This document shows, piece after piece, positions 8,737-17,688 of a DNA stretch of 57,723 bases. The notes beneath the pieces were generated by a model that made no database searches, was not told the DNA's origin, and saw only the letters and a list, made by a program, of their open reading frames with translations. The stretch is from assembly GCA_029260135.1 (NCBI GenBank), contig JAJDDV010000034.1, forward strand, positions 1 through 57,723, written 5' to 3'. Source of the stretch: Phycisphaerae bacterium. Lineage in GTDB: Bacteria > Planctomycetota > Phycisphaerae > UBA1845. The translations under genes were made by a program, and so were the position numbers. Position 1 is the stretch's first letter; the number at the start of each line of letters is the position of its first letter.

Positions 8737-9341
8737 ATAGAGTGCGGCGCGCCGAGAAGGGAGAGTGCGATACTCGGTCATCTGACCGAAACCTGAGGCA
8801 ACAGCGCGTGGCATTCTCATTGGCGGAGACCATGCTCTCCGTCGTGATCGTCGGCGGACTCCTTGTTGCGTCGCTCAATACGGTCGGTGCATCAACAACC
8901 GCGCAGAGCAAAATGAGCGATCATGGGCAGGGGCACCTGCTCGCTCAGGATCTGATGGCTGAGATTCTCGGGAAGACGTACGAGGAACCGGTTGACACGG
9001 TGGCGTTCGGCAGAGAGGCCGGCGAAAGCGGTGGAGCGCGGGCGAGTTATGACGATGTCGATGACTATACCGGCTGGACGGCATCGCCGCCGCAGTATGG
9101 TGATGGTACGGCCATGGCGAACCTTTCGGGGTGGGCGCGTTCCGTGGTGGTTCAATGGGTCAACTCCTCGGACCTGACGACGGTCGCGGTGTCGGAGAGC
9201 GGAATCAAGCGCATCGAAGTTACGGTCATGAACGGCGATGCTGTTGCGGCATCCTTGACCGCGCTTCGAACCGGCACCGGCCAGGCGACGCGCAGCGGCG
9301 TGGTGGTTCCCCTGGGGGACGTCAAGGTGACGATCAAATGA
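8733..9341 (+). CDS. GspI-like minor pseudopilin with long leader
   Basis: A 202-residue prepilin-type protein. A 28-residue basic leader precedes FSLAETMLSVVIVGGLLVASLNTVG, with F+1 and E+5 kept. The segment HLLAQDLMAEILGK resembles the GspI helix (usually A...A..LAQ.kmee). The rest is a short beta domain, ending in KVTIK. It overlaps both neighbours by four bases, so expression is coupled. Confidence 0.75.
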   Translation: MNRVRRAEKGECDTRSSDRNLRQQRVAFSLAETMLSVVIVGGLLVASLNTVGASTTAQSKMSDHGQGHLLAQDLMAEILGKTYEEPVDTVAFGREAGESGGARASYDDVDDYTGWTASPPQYGDGTAMANLSGWARSVVVQWVNSSDLTTVAVSESGIKRIEVTVMNGDAVAASLTALRTGTGQATRSGVVVPLGDVKVTIK

Positions 9342-10594
9342 TGAAGAGGCCCATGACAATCACTCGCGGGGATCGGCGGCGCGCCGCAACATACGTCGTG
9401 GTCCTTGGCGGATCGATGCTGGTGACGGTCATCGGACTCGCCGCCGTTACGGGCATGCGCGTCCAGCGGCGTACGCTGGAGATGACCGGTGACTTCGCCC
9501 AGGCTCGTCTTCACGCTCGCTCGGCGATCGAAATGGGCTTCTACCACATCGGGGTGGACTCGAAGTGGCGAACGACCCGGATCAACGGTTCGTGGGCAAC
9601 GAAGCAGGCCATCGGAAGCGGTTACTACGGTCTGACCGTGGTAGATCCGGCTGACGGCGATCTGTCAAGCGCGAAGGCTGACTCGCTGGTTCTTACAGGA
9701 TACGGGTATCAGGGCGACGCGCGGTACAATCTGGCGGTGACACTGGTGGCGGAGACTCAGGCGTTGACTTGCCTGGAGGTCGCATTGCACGCGGATAACG
9801 ATCTCAACTTTTCCAGTGCCGTGGTTCGATGCGACCAGACCATCAGCGCGAACACCAGCGTCAACGTCGGCGGCTCGGACATGGTGTCGAATGTTGAGGC
9901 AGTGAACGCGGTCAACGGCTCGGTCAACGGCACGACGACGACCGGGATCACACCGCGGACCATGCCCGACGCCAGTGTATTCGACTATTACCTCACCCGC
10001 GGAACGGCGATCAACTACGCGTCGCTGGCGAGCGGCCAGATCAGCAGAACGCTGCTCAGCCCCACCAACAACCCCTTTGGCGCCACCAATGCCGAGGGGA
10101 TCTACTACATCGACTGCGCGGGCGCGTCGGTTTACCTCAACCGCGTTCGAATTGTCGGCACGCTCGTGCTGGTCAACCCGGGAGGCGCATCCACGATCGA
10201 TAACTCGATCCACTGGGAACCAGCCGTTGCCAACTATCCCTCGCTCCTCGTTGATGGAAACATGAACTTCGACATGTGGCCTGATGCCCTTTCAGAGAGC
10301 AGCGTCGGTATCAACTTGAATCCGGCGGGTACGCCATATAACGGCACGACTGACAACGACACGTCCGACAGCTATCCGTCGGTCATCAAGGGGTTGGTGT
10401 ACATCTCGGGTGACGTCAAATCGACATACGAGTTGACGATTGACGGTGTCATGGTCGTTGGTGTCAGCACAAATATCGGAGACATGATCAACCTGACGTA
10501 TCAGTCAACGTTCCTGGATGAACCGCCGCCAGGATTCACCGACGTCGCTCGGATGGTCGTCTCCCCCGGCTCGTGGCGGCGTGTCGTGAACTAG
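9338..10594 (+). CDS. GspK/PilX-like pilus tip protein
   Basis: A 418-residue protein whose start overlaps the upstream stop (ATGA). A hydrophobic N-terminal segment (about residues 16-40) follows RRRAATYVVVLGGSMLV, then ARLHARSAIEMGFYHI. That ARxxARSGxE-like phrase is typical of PilX/GspK N-terminal helices after the membrane anchor. There is no classic G/E+5 prepilin signature. The C-terminal 300 residues are Asn/Thr/Ser-rich beta sequence, suggesting a repetitive beta-helix or adhesin-like domain. It is the last gene of the cluster. Confidence 0.65.
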   Translation: MMKRPMTITRGDRRRAATYVVVLGGSMLVTVIGLAAVTGMRVQRRTLEMTGDFAQARLHARSAIEMGFYHIGVDSKWRTTRINGSWATKQAIGSGYYGLTVVDPADGDLSSAKADSLVLTGYGYQGDARYNLAVTLVAETQALTCLEVALHADNDLNFSSAVVRCDQTISANTSVNVGGSDMVSNVEAVNAVNGSVNGTTTTGITPRTMPDASVFDYYLTRGTAINYASLASGQISRTLLSPTNNPFGATNAEGIYYIDCAGASVYLNRVRIVGTLVLVNPGGASTIDNSIHWEPAVANYPSLLVDGNMNFDMWPDALSESSVGINLNPAGTPYNGTTDNDTSDSYPSVIKGLVYISGDVKSTYELTIDGVMVVGVSTNIGDMINLTYQSTFLDEPPPGFTDVARMVVSPGSWRRVVN

Positions 10595-10686
10595 GTCGTG
10601 AAGGTCTCGCGGACATCGTCAGGACATACCGGCCTATGTCGATTCTGATGCGCGGGAGACGGGTGGTCGTACACCGTTCGTGCATC

Positions 10687-11712
10687 CTACGGAATCAGCA
10701 CCACCTTGCCTCGAACAGCTCGCGACTCGATGTACCGATGGGCCTCGGAGATATCGCTCAGCGGAAACGTGCGATCGACGCAGGCCTTGATCTTCCCCTC
10801 CGCCAACCAGCCCATGCCTCGCTTCCACTCCGCGAGGCTTCCCATGAACGAGCCGACAAGATGATGTTGTCGGAAGAACAGATCACGGATATTGAGCGTG
10901 GCCTTCATTCCTCCGACGAGACCGAAGTTCACGAAGGTACCCCCCAGGCGCAGCGCGCGTAGATTATCCTCGAACACACTTCCGCCCACGTTGTCGATCA
11001 CGACGTCAACCCCGACACCGTCCGTCCAATCGAGTACCGTCTCTGCAAAGTTCTGCTCCTTGTAGTTGATCACCAGCTCGGCGCCGGCGCTTGAGGCCGT
11101 CTCCATCTTGTCGATGGATCCGACGGTGGTCGCAACGCGCGCGCCGAGTAGCTTGGCCACTTGTACGCACGCTTGACCACTGCCCGACGCACCTGCCTGC
11201 ACGAGCACATGGTTTCCGGCTCGCACCTGGCCCAGTGTTTCCACGGCGTGCACGGCGGTCATGAGCACCAGGGGCATGGCCGCCACCTCTTCCGGAGGCA
11301 GACCTGTGTTGTCTCTGATAACGAACCGGGCTGGAACACGGATGTACTCGGCATTGCCGCCCCACGTGTGCGTTCCTGTCACTTCGAAGCTGGGCGCTTG
11401 ATTCTCCGGCATCACCGTCCAGTCGGCTGGATCGATCGGATATCCCGGCGTCACGATCACCCGATCACCTTCGTGCCATTCGCTGACACTTTCTCCGACA
11501 GCCGCGACCGTTCCAGCGACATCCGCGCCCATCACGTGTGGGAACGCAAGGTCGGTAAAGACCGCCCCCATTCGCAGGTAGAGGTCATACCGGTTGATCC
11601 CGCAGGCGCCGACCCGCACGATCAGCTCACCGGCGCCTGCGCCTGGCTGCTGAACATCTTCATATTGAAATACGTCCGCTTTCCCGAACCTGTGTATGAC
11701 CGCCGCCTTCAT
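10687..11712 (-). CDS. Zinc-free MDR oxidoreductase, quinone oxidoreductase-like
   Basis: A 341-residue medium-chain dehydrogenase/reductase. It has the GroES-like catalytic domain (ACGINRYDLYLRMG, HVMGADVAGTVAAVG) and a Rossmann domain with VLVQAGASGSGQACVQVAKLLGA. The nucleotide loop here is AGASGSG, as in quinone-oxidoreductase-like members. The four cysteines of the structural zinc lobe of alcohol dehydrogenases are absent. It probably reduces quinones or activated alkenes with NADPH. Transcribed opposite to the pilin cluster, with a 92-base convergent gap. Confidence 0.85.
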   Translation of the reverse strand: MKAAVIHRFGKADVFQYEDVQQPGAGAGELIVRVGACGINRYDLYLRMGAVFTDLAFPHVMGADVAGTVAAVGESVSEWHEGDRVIVTPGYPIDPADWTVMPENQAPSFEVTGTHTWGGNAEYIRVPARFVIRDNTGLPPEEVAAMPLVLMTAVHAVETLGQVRAGNHVLVQAGASGSGQACVQVAKLLGARVATTVGSIDKMETASSAGAELVINYKEQNFAETVLDWTDGVGVDVVIDNVGGSVFEDNLRALRLGGTFVNFGLVGGMKATLNIRDLFFRQHHLVGSFMGSLAEWKRGMGWLAEGKIKACVDRTFPLSDISEAHRYIESRAVRGKVVLIP

Positions 11713-11998
11713 TGCCGCATCGTCCCCGAATGTTCACGCGTAGCACCGACCGCCACACAGACGGCCCAGGCGTCTGAACCTGCAGAGTTTTCCTGTATTC
11801 GCGCCACGAGGCCGCGATCGCCCTGCGAAAGCTGCCAGAGCATAGCCAACGGATGATTATATCGGAATCGCACGACCACTTCGATCTGGGATATCTGCCT
11901 GCGACCGCCCGTCCCCCACATGCCAAGAGACGTTTCGGTGGGCTGCGATGCCTGGCGTGGGTGCGCGGTTCGCCAAATCGCATCGAGGGGGGAGTTTC

Positions 11999-13387
11999 TT
12001 GTCGAACATTGCGATCGGTCGCGATTCAGCCGTTGCGCAGATCAAGACGCATGCGGTGCGCGCGGCGAGCCTGTCACGCGTGTGGCCGCTGTGCGCGATC
12101 GCGGTCGTCCTCTATGGCTCTTTGATTCCCTTTACCTTCGACTGGGAGGCGTTTGGGACTCTTCCCGGTTTGGGCGTACTCGCTCTGCGTTTCCGCGGGG
12201 CCTCGATCGAAGACATCATCACGAACATCGTCGTTTATGTTCCGATCGGACTTACGCTCGTTCTTGCGGGAAACCGCGGTCGCTCAGGCGGCCTGTCGCG
12301 ATGGTGGGCGGCGGTTCTGATCGGTTCGGTCGTCAGTCTGCTCGCCGAGACGCTTCAGTTTGGGATTGCGATCCGCGTCTCGTCATTGACGGACGTTCTT
12401 CTGAACGTAGCGGGAGCCGCGTTCGGTGCGTCCGTTGGCGTCGCATCGCGCGGCATCATCGGTTCGACGCTCGAACGGTTGCAGCGGAACGTGATGGTGG
12501 AGCCGTCCGCGACGCTGGCCAAACTCCTCACCGTCGGACTCCTTCTGTTTTCTCTCGCACCGTTCGATTTCGTCTCGAGCACGTCGGGGCTCCACGGCGC
12601 ATTGGTCCGAGTTCGCTTGAATCCGATTGGGACTCACGATGTCGCCTTCGGCCAGCCTCCTTTCGGATTCCTGGCAGGTGAATCGGCGATGGCGGTGTGG
12701 TTTGCGGTCCTGGGTTACCTCTTCGCGGTTGCACGACGAATGAACCGGAATCACCCGGGTGCGGTCTGGGTCTCCGCGGTTCGGCATGGCTTTCTGCTCG
12801 CGGTGCTGATTGAACTCCTTCAGTTGTTCACGCACTCACACAGTCTTGACGTTGCACCGATCCTCCTTCGATCACTCGCCGCTATGTTCGGCGCGTGGAT
12901 CGCCCTGCTCGCTCTGCCAACGCTCCATCGAACGTCGACAACACGGAATAATCGCCTGAGAATCCCCACAGCGGTTCTCCTGGTACTGGGGTCCTTGCAG
13001 GTCGCTGCGCTGGTACTGAGCACGTTGGATACGAATTCGCTCTCGATGGACGCCTTCAGCCTCTCCGCGATTGCGTGGCTGCCGTTCGAATCCATGTGGC
13101 ATCGACCGATGACGAGCGCCGCTGCGCAGATGATCGAAACGCTTGCGACGTTCGGCACGCTGGCCGTGACGTGCGCCATCGTGCTTCGGCGTCTTCGTGT
13201 CGCCCACGTCTGGGGGATGACGTGCTTGATGGTCACCTTTGTCGCCTTCATTGCCGAAGCCCTCCAATGCTGCACCCCCACGCAATCGGCCGACACCACC
13301 GGTCCGGTCCTCGCGCTGTTTGCCGTCGCGGGGGCCGCCCAGGTCTACTCTCTGCTTCTGCCGGTCCCGGCGACAGCCACCGCCTGA
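11999..13387 (+). CDS. Membrane protein with three VanZ-like modules
   Basis: A 462-residue, many-helix membrane protein. The first VanZ module is clear: LIPFTFDWE (about 42-50), ITNIVVYVPIGL (about 74-85), LLAETLQF and SSLTDVLLNVAGAAFG (about 114-143). A second copy has LAPFDF (186-191), IELLQLF (271-277) and SLDVAPILLRSLAAMFG (282-298). A third, weaker one has WLPFES (360-365), IAEALQCC (418-425) and QSADTTGPVLALFAVAGAA (429-447). Most VanZ proteins have one module. The TTG start is chosen for GAGGGGGGAG six bases upstream; ATG 11948 is in frame. The biochemical role of VanZ-like proteins outside teicoplanin resistance is unknown. Confidence 0.8.
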   Translation: MSNIAIGRDSAVAQIKTHAVRAASLSRVWPLCAIAVVLYGSLIPFTFDWEAFGTLPGLGVLALRFRGASIEDIITNIVVYVPIGLTLVLAGNRGRSGGLSRWWAAVLIGSVVSLLAETLQFGIAIRVSSLTDVLLNVAGAAFGASVGVASRGIIGSTLERLQRNVMVEPSATLAKLLTVGLLLFSLAPFDFVSSTSGLHGALVRVRLNPIGTHDVAFGQPPFGFLAGESAMAVWFAVLGYLFAVARRMNRNHPGAVWVSAVRHGFLLAVLIELLQLFTHSHSLDVAPILLRSLAAMFGAWIALLALPTLHRTSTTRNNRLRIPTAVLLVLGSLQVAALVLSTLDTNSLSMDAFSLSAIAWLPFESMWHRPMTSAAAQMIETLATFGTLAVTCAIVLRRLRVAHVWGMTCLMVTFVAFIAEALQCCTPTQSADTTGPVLALFAVAGAAQVYSLLLPVPATATA

Positions 13388-13584
13388 CCCCTGGTTTCGG
13401 GTCGAAAACCGCCGTCTGGAGTGGTTAGGTGCGGTCGGGCCGCCCGAAATCCCCCAAAAGAGCAGGAGTTTCGGCGTACCCATTGAACGCGGGATGGCGC
13501 ACGCTAGAATCCGGACCGGCGCCTCCCCGTGGCAAGCAGGAGGCTTGGTTGCATACTCATACGGATACCACAAGGAGGCTTTCC

Positions 13585-14028
13585 ATGGCCGATTCCAAGA
13601 ACGATTTCCCTACCGTCATCGGTGCTGACGCCTTTTTCAAAGGGCAGCTCGAATTCGAGAAGGGCGTTCGTCTGCTCGGAAAGTTCGAGGGAGAGATCAG
13701 CAGCGACGGCGAACTCGTCATCGAAGAGGGAGCCACGCTGAACGGTGACGTCAAAGCCGGCGCCGTCCGCATCGACGGACAGGTCAAAGGTAATCTCAAG
13801 GCCAACTCCAAGGTCCAGTTGATGGCATCCGCCAAGCTGGAGGGCGACGTTCAAGCCGCCCGGCTCGAGGTGGCTGAAGGTGCCGTCCTGATCGGGCGCT
13901 GCATGGTCGGGGTCAACTCTCAGGCGACGAAACCGGCCACAACGAAGCCGGCGACCGCACCCATGAGTTCCGTGACCACGGATAAGAGCAAGAATATGGA
14001 TCGCCAACCGGCCGTCGCCAAGAGGTAG
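13585..14028 (+). CDS. Bactofilin
   Basis: A 147-residue polymer-forming cytoskeletal protein. Residues about 10-110 hold the right-handed beta-helix pattern of bactofilins: repeats like GKFEGEISSDGELVIEEGATLNGDVKAG and VRIDGQVKGNLKANSKVQL. The C-terminal tail is Thr/Ala/Lys-rich and disordered, as usual. A strong AAGGAGG site lies seven bases before the ATG; the frame is open further upstream to 13429 but that start has no support. The neighbouring gene carries a second bactofilin-like domain with a zinc ribbon. Confidence 0.93.
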   Translation: MADSKNDFPTVIGADAFFKGQLEFEKGVRLLGKFEGEISSDGELVIEEGATLNGDVKAGAVRIDGQVKGNLKANSKVQLMASAKLEGDVQAARLEVAEGAVLIGRCMVGVNSQATKPATTKPATAPMSSVTTDKSKNMDRQPAVAKR

Positions 14029-14095
14029 CGCCCGCCATGAGAACCTGCTGGGCAAGCCGGGGTGGCAGCACAGCGGAAGCGGGGTAAAACCGGAC

Positions 14096-14506
14096 ATGCC
14101 GTTGGGCTCGACAGCTCGTCAGGCCGCCGTCAAGCAGGTGATTTGCACGAAGTGCGCGCGCCCGACGGAAGTCGGCAAGCGCGCCATGTCCGTGTTCTGC
14201 CCGCACTGCAAGCAGCGCCTGATTCTCGAGAACTTCAAGATCCGCACCTACTACGCGGTGCGCGAGTTCTTTACCTGCGGCGACATCACGGTCGAGAAGA
14301 AGGGGCACGTCGTCGCACCGATTCGCGTCGGCAAGCTCACGGTCAAAGGCAAGGTTCAGGGGTCGGTCGCGGCGAGGGGGCAGGTTCACATCGGCAAGAC
14401 CGGTTGGCTCAAGGGTGACATTGAAGCACCGAGCTTGCTGATCGACGACGGGGGCGTGGTCGATGGTTTCATGCGAATTGGTTCGTCCCTCGCGTCCGAG
14501 GAGTGA
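14096..14506 (+). CDS. Zinc-ribbon bactofilin-like protein
   Basis: A 136-residue protein joining two parts. Residues about 15-45 form a zinc ribbon with ICTKC and FCPHC pairs. Residues about 55-130 are bactofilin-like beta-helix sequence (CGDITVEKKGHVVAPIRVG, KLTVKGKVQGSV, GQVHIGKTGWLKGDIEAPSLLI). The fold assignment rests on the repeat spacing and on its place 67 bases after a normal bactofilin, so the two may co-polymerise. The gap contains no terminator I can see. What the ribbon binds cannot be read from the sequence. Confidence 0.75.
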   Translation: MPLGSTARQAAVKQVICTKCARPTEVGKRAMSVFCPHCKQRLILENFKIRTYYAVREFFTCGDITVEKKGHVVAPIRVGKLTVKGKVQGSVAARGQVHIGKTGWLKGDIEAPSLLIDDGGVVDGFMRIGSSLASEE

Positions 14507-14726
14507 CCTTCGCGCGCATGCGCTTCAGTGCTTTCTTGATTGACGGGAAGCGAGTCGCGAAGTGCCCGGTGGGTCCTCTTTTGGCGAGCCGAGCGAGGCG
14601 CCGACCGATAACCGCCGACCGCGCACCTGTTGTGGAATTCACGCCCACAACCCGGTACGATGGTAACGGTCGATGGCAAGACAGGAGAGTCCATCCTGGC
14701 GAGAACCTTCGGCCACGGATCGTACC
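14507..14726. other. Intergenic stretch, no gene seen
   Basis: About 220 bases between the zinc-ribbon bactofilin and the glycosyltransferase. Reading frames here have no recognisable protein. No clear hairpin or promoter was found. Confidence 0.5.
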
Positions 14727-15449
14727 ATGACCGACACTGCCACTTCCAACGATGCGGGGCTTCCCGACGATGTGCGCGAAAGCACGTTCATCGTGATGCC
14801 CGCATTCAACGAAGCCATCTGCATCGAAGAGGTGGTCCGTGACGTTCGCCGCGAGTATCCCAACGTCGTCGTCATTGACGACGGTTCGACCGACGCCACG
14901 TTCGATGTCGCAAGACGTTGTACGCCGCACGCGGTGCGCCACGCCGTCAACCGAGGTCAAGGCGCGGCACTGCAAACGGGCATCGACTTCGCATTGGCAA
15001 GAGGGGCACGGTTTATTGTCACATTCGATTCGGACGGGCAGCACCGCGTCGAAGATATTGCGGCGATGCTCGCGCCGATTGTCCGCGGCGACTGCGACAT
15101 CACGCTCGGGTCACGGTTTCTCGACGGCAGCAGTGAAATCCCCCGATCCCGCCGATTCACACTTCGGCTTGCCGTTCTCTTTACGCGGATCGTCAGCCGC
15201 GTCACTCTCACCGACACGCACAACGGCTTTCGCGCGTTCTCGCGAAAGGCTGCGATGAAGATCGAGATCACGATCGACCGGATGGCGCATGCCAGCGAAC
15301 TGATTGATCAGGTTCACCATTCCGGTCTGCCCTACAGGGAAGTTCCGGTCCAGGTTCGGTACACCGACTACTCATTGCAGAAGGGGCAGTCGTCACGCGG
15401 TGCGATCCAGATTGCGATCAACTACATTCTTGCGAGGGTTCTGCCATGA
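14727..15449 (+). CDS. Family 2 glycosyltransferase (DPM1/polyprenyl-phosphate type)
   Basis: A 240-residue inverting GT-A enzyme. It shows VMPAFNEA at about residue 23, VVVIDDGSTD at about 47, NRGQGAALQTG near 74 and the metal-binding TFDSDGQH near 98. This is the pattern of dolichol/undecaprenyl-phosphate mannosyl or glucosyl transferases. There are no transmembrane helices, so it is expected at the cytosolic face. The next gene, a DUF2304 protein, overlaps by four bases; this pairing is common and suggests a membrane partner. ATG 14727 follows GATCGTACC without a strong ribosome site; an ATG at 14673 is in frame. Confidence 0.92.
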   Translation: MTDTATSNDAGLPDDVRESTFIVMPAFNEAICIEEVVRDVRREYPNVVVIDDGSTDATFDVARRCTPHAVRHAVNRGQGAALQTGIDFALARGARFIVTFDSDGQHRVEDIAAMLAPIVRGDCDITLGSRFLDGSSEIPRSRRFTLRLAVLFTRIVSRVTLTDTHNGFRAFSRKAAMKIEITIDRMAHASELIDQVHHSGLPYREVPVQVRYTDYSLQKGQSSRGAIQIAINYILARVLP

Positions 15450-15787
15450 CGCTCTTTCAATACCTCGCCCTGCTCGTCGTCGTCGGGTTGCTCGTGCTGA
15501 CGCTCAGTGCGATGGTGCGCGGCTGGGCGACGCGGAAGGAAGGCATCACCTGGTCGCTGGTCTGGTTGCTCGCCACGATCGCGATCGTCAACCCGGACTT
15601 GACCGGTACGGTTGCCCGTAGACTCGGTATCGGCCGAGGTGCCGACCTTCTCCTTTACTGCGCCGTTGTTGTCATGCTGATCGGGTTCTTGATGATCTAT
15701 GTTCGCCTGCGCCGTCTTCGTCGAGAACTCACGCTGCTCGTGCGGCACATGGCGATCATGGAGGCGGGAAGTAGTGAATCCAAGTGA
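15446..15787 (+). CDS. DUF2304 small membrane protein
   Basis: A 113-residue protein with three hydrophobic segments (about residues 3-22, 36-50 and 68-86) and the DUF2304 layout: ITWSLVWLLATIAIVNPDL in the middle and a charged helical C terminus (RLRRLRRELTLLVRHMA). DUF2304 members usually sit beside family 2 glycosyltransferases, as here with a four-base overlap. It may anchor or assist the enzyme in polyprenyl-phosphate sugar synthesis; that role is inference. Confidence 0.85.
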   Translation: MTLFQYLALLVVVGLLVLTLSAMVRGWATRKEGITWSLVWLLATIAIVNPDLTGTVARRLGIGRGADLLLYCAVVVMLIGFLMIYVRLRRLRRELTLLVRHMAIMEAGSSESK

Positions 15788-15908
15788 CGCTTTCCCACCG
15801 AGTCCACGACCGTCTTCTGTGAGGAAGCCGTCGAAGGTGGAGAAGGTTTTCCGACGGAGCTAGCCGGACCCACTTGCTCGCTTGCACTTGTCACGCGCAC
15901 TCGGCGTG

Positions 15909-16424
15909 TTATCGCGACGAAGCCGCCCCAGCCGCATCCGGTTTGGCCGGCGCGACTGCGCCGAGTTGCGCGGCGATCACCACCATCACGATCATTGTCA
16001 GAACGACGATCAGCGTCCCGACACCGAACACTGTCTTGTATGCCTCGGGATATGTCAGACGTCCACCGCGACGCTTGGATATGCGCGTCACGACGAAGCC
16101 GAACACCCACGCCCAGTGCAGAATCAGGTGAACCAGCACGCCGAGCGCAAAGACGTAGATCGTGATCGACTGAATCATGCGCCAAGTGTCGTAACCCAAC
16201 CCCCACACCGACCACCCCGCGGCCTGCGTTCCGTTCGGAAAGACCGCCTCGGCGATAAGCGTCGCGGTCAGCACGCCGGAGAACGCCAGCGCCAACACGG
16301 TATCTAGACAGAAATTGACGGTACTTCGTGACACACCCGGCTTCGCTTTTCGTAATTGAGGGGATGCGGCAACATCCGCCTCGCCGGGTCGGGTCTGCAC
16401 CTTCTGTGCCACGGGGCTTTGCAT
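15909..16424 (-). CDS. DUF4405-like four-helix membrane protein
   Basis: A 171-residue protein with four hydrophobic helices. The first has LDTVLALAFSGVLTATLIAEA, then WSVWGLGYDTWRMIQSITIYVF and VLVHLILHWAWVFGF. The pattern (conserved G in helix 1, W in the loop, H..LHW in helix 3) fits DUF4405, a cytochrome b-like family. The usual His after the loop Trp is Gln here (WRMIQS), so haem binding is doubtful. ATG 16424 is chosen; the frame is open to 16535 without support. It is convergent with the DUF2304 gene. Confidence 0.65.
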   Translation of the reverse strand: MQSPVAQKVQTRPGEADVAASPQLRKAKPGVSRSTVNFCLDTVLALAFSGVLTATLIAEAVFPNGTQAAGWSVWGLGYDTWRMIQSITIYVFALGVLVHLILHWAWVFGFVVTRISKRRGGRLTYPEAYKTVFGVGTLIVVLTMIVMVVIAAQLGAVAPAKPDAAGAASSR

Positions 16425-16561
16425 CACACTCTCGGGATAACGGTGACCGAAAGACCAAGCCACCCGATAGCGGGTCGTCCGATCTGAATATCGGCAAAGG
16501 CTGCGAACGGGCCGACTTCGCCTTTTTCGCTGCACGATTCACCGGGGCGTCGTAGACCTCG

Positions 16562-17389
16562 TCAACCGGTTCGCACCGTCTGAAGTAATCGCTTGTGCGC
16601 TCTCGGCGAACCCGCAAGGAAAGGAAGATCGCCGCTGAAATCAGCGCTAAGATTGAACGGAACCACCGAGCGCCCGTCGGGATCCGTGATGCTCCCTCCC
16701 GCCTCTTCGACCAGGAGTACACCGGCCGCGATGTCCCAGATCTTTGCCCGGGTGGAGAAGGCGGCACTGAGCGCACCGGACGCAACCATGCCTAAATGAA
16801 GTGCCGTCGAGCCGAAATTGCGGAGGATCAGGCCGCGTGTCGGCGCCCATTCGTGAATGACGCGCACGGCATGCGAGTCTTTGCTGGACGGAATCGCAAG
16901 GAGAAGGTCGGCTCCGTCGGGACGATCATCCGCTCGGACCGATCGACCATTGAGCGTGGCACCTCCGCCGCGCACAGCCGTGTAGAGATGCCCGAGGTTG
17001 TGCTCTCGCACCACCGCGACGATCGGAACGCCTCGATCGAGCACCGCGATGGCCGTCGAGAAGCAGAGTAACCCCTCCGTGTAGTTGCGGGTCCCGTCGA
17101 GTGGATCGACCACCCAGCAGTACCGGGCCTCGTCGGGCGGGCGATGGGCCTCGGGCCGCCCGATCACCTCTTCTGCGCAAACGGCGTGCTCGGGATGGGC
17201 TTCGGCGATCGATTCCAGGATCCGGGCCTGAATGGCGTGGTCCGTTTCTGTGACGACGCTGTTATCGGCCTTTCGATCGACGGCCACCTGCCCTACGCCG
17301 TCCAAGGCGATCTTGGACGCGTCTGCGGCCATCTGGACGGCCAGTTCGAGCATTTCCTGGGCGAAGGCGTCGGGCATCTGTCCGATCAT
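16562..17389 (-). CDS. Inositol monophosphatase family phosphatase
   Basis: A 275-residue Mg-dependent phosphatase of the IMPase/CysQ/HisN group. Metal motif one is AEE (about 81-83), then VVDPLDGTRNY (about 99-109), and the C-terminal KIWDIAAGVLLVEEAGG motif. Length is normal. Substrate cannot be told: inositol-1-phosphate, PAP or histidinol-phosphate are all possible. ATG 17389 (MIGQMPDAF) is chosen over 17413. No neighbour of an inositol or histidine pathway is visible. Confidence 0.92.
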   Translation of the reverse strand: MIGQMPDAFAQEMLELAVQMAADASKIALDGVGQVAVDRKADNSVVTETDHAIQARILESIAEAHPEHAVCAEEVIGRPEAHRPPDEARYCWVVDPLDGTRNYTEGLLCFSTAIAVLDRGVPIVAVVREHNLGHLYTAVRGGGATLNGRSVRADDRPDGADLLLAIPSSKDSHAVRVIHEWAPTRGLILRNFGSTALHLGMVASGALSAAFSTRAKIWDIAAGVLLVEEAGGSITDPDGRSVVPFNLSADFSGDLPFLAGSPRAHKRLLQTVRTG

Positions 17390-17522
17390 AGTGCATAAGG
17401 CCCATTTCGCCACCGGTCGGGATTGGGCCTCGGGGCGTGATTTCTCTTGGCATCGTCCTGGTCTGTAGCGTATGCTTTAGCTTGGAGTGAGGCTGTTGGC
17501 TTCGTAGAAGGTGGATAGAGCG

Positions 17523-17642
17523 ATGGCCCTTGCGTTCCACGAACGACATTTCCACGTCGGTGCACACCGGCGGTTCTGGCTGATCGTCGTCTCCGCCATG
17601 GCGTTTGTCCTGGCGGTCCTCTGGGCTCAGCCGATCGGCTGA
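17523..17642 (+). CDS. Putative 39-residue membrane peptide
   Basis: A short frame starting MALAFHERHFH with AAGGTGG about eight bases upstream. It has a His-rich N terminus, basic residues, then one hydrophobic span (FWLIVVSAMAFVLAVLWAQ) ending at a TGA. The layout is that of a single-pass small membrane protein. It precedes the dehydrogenase gene by 46 bases. No family recognised; conservation would decide. Confidence 0.45.
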   Translation: MALAFHERHFHVGAHRRFWLIVVSAMAFVLAVLWAQPIG

Positions 17643-17688
17643 TGGCGGACATTGACGCAGCCACGCAGCGGCGCGATCATCGCGCGCC

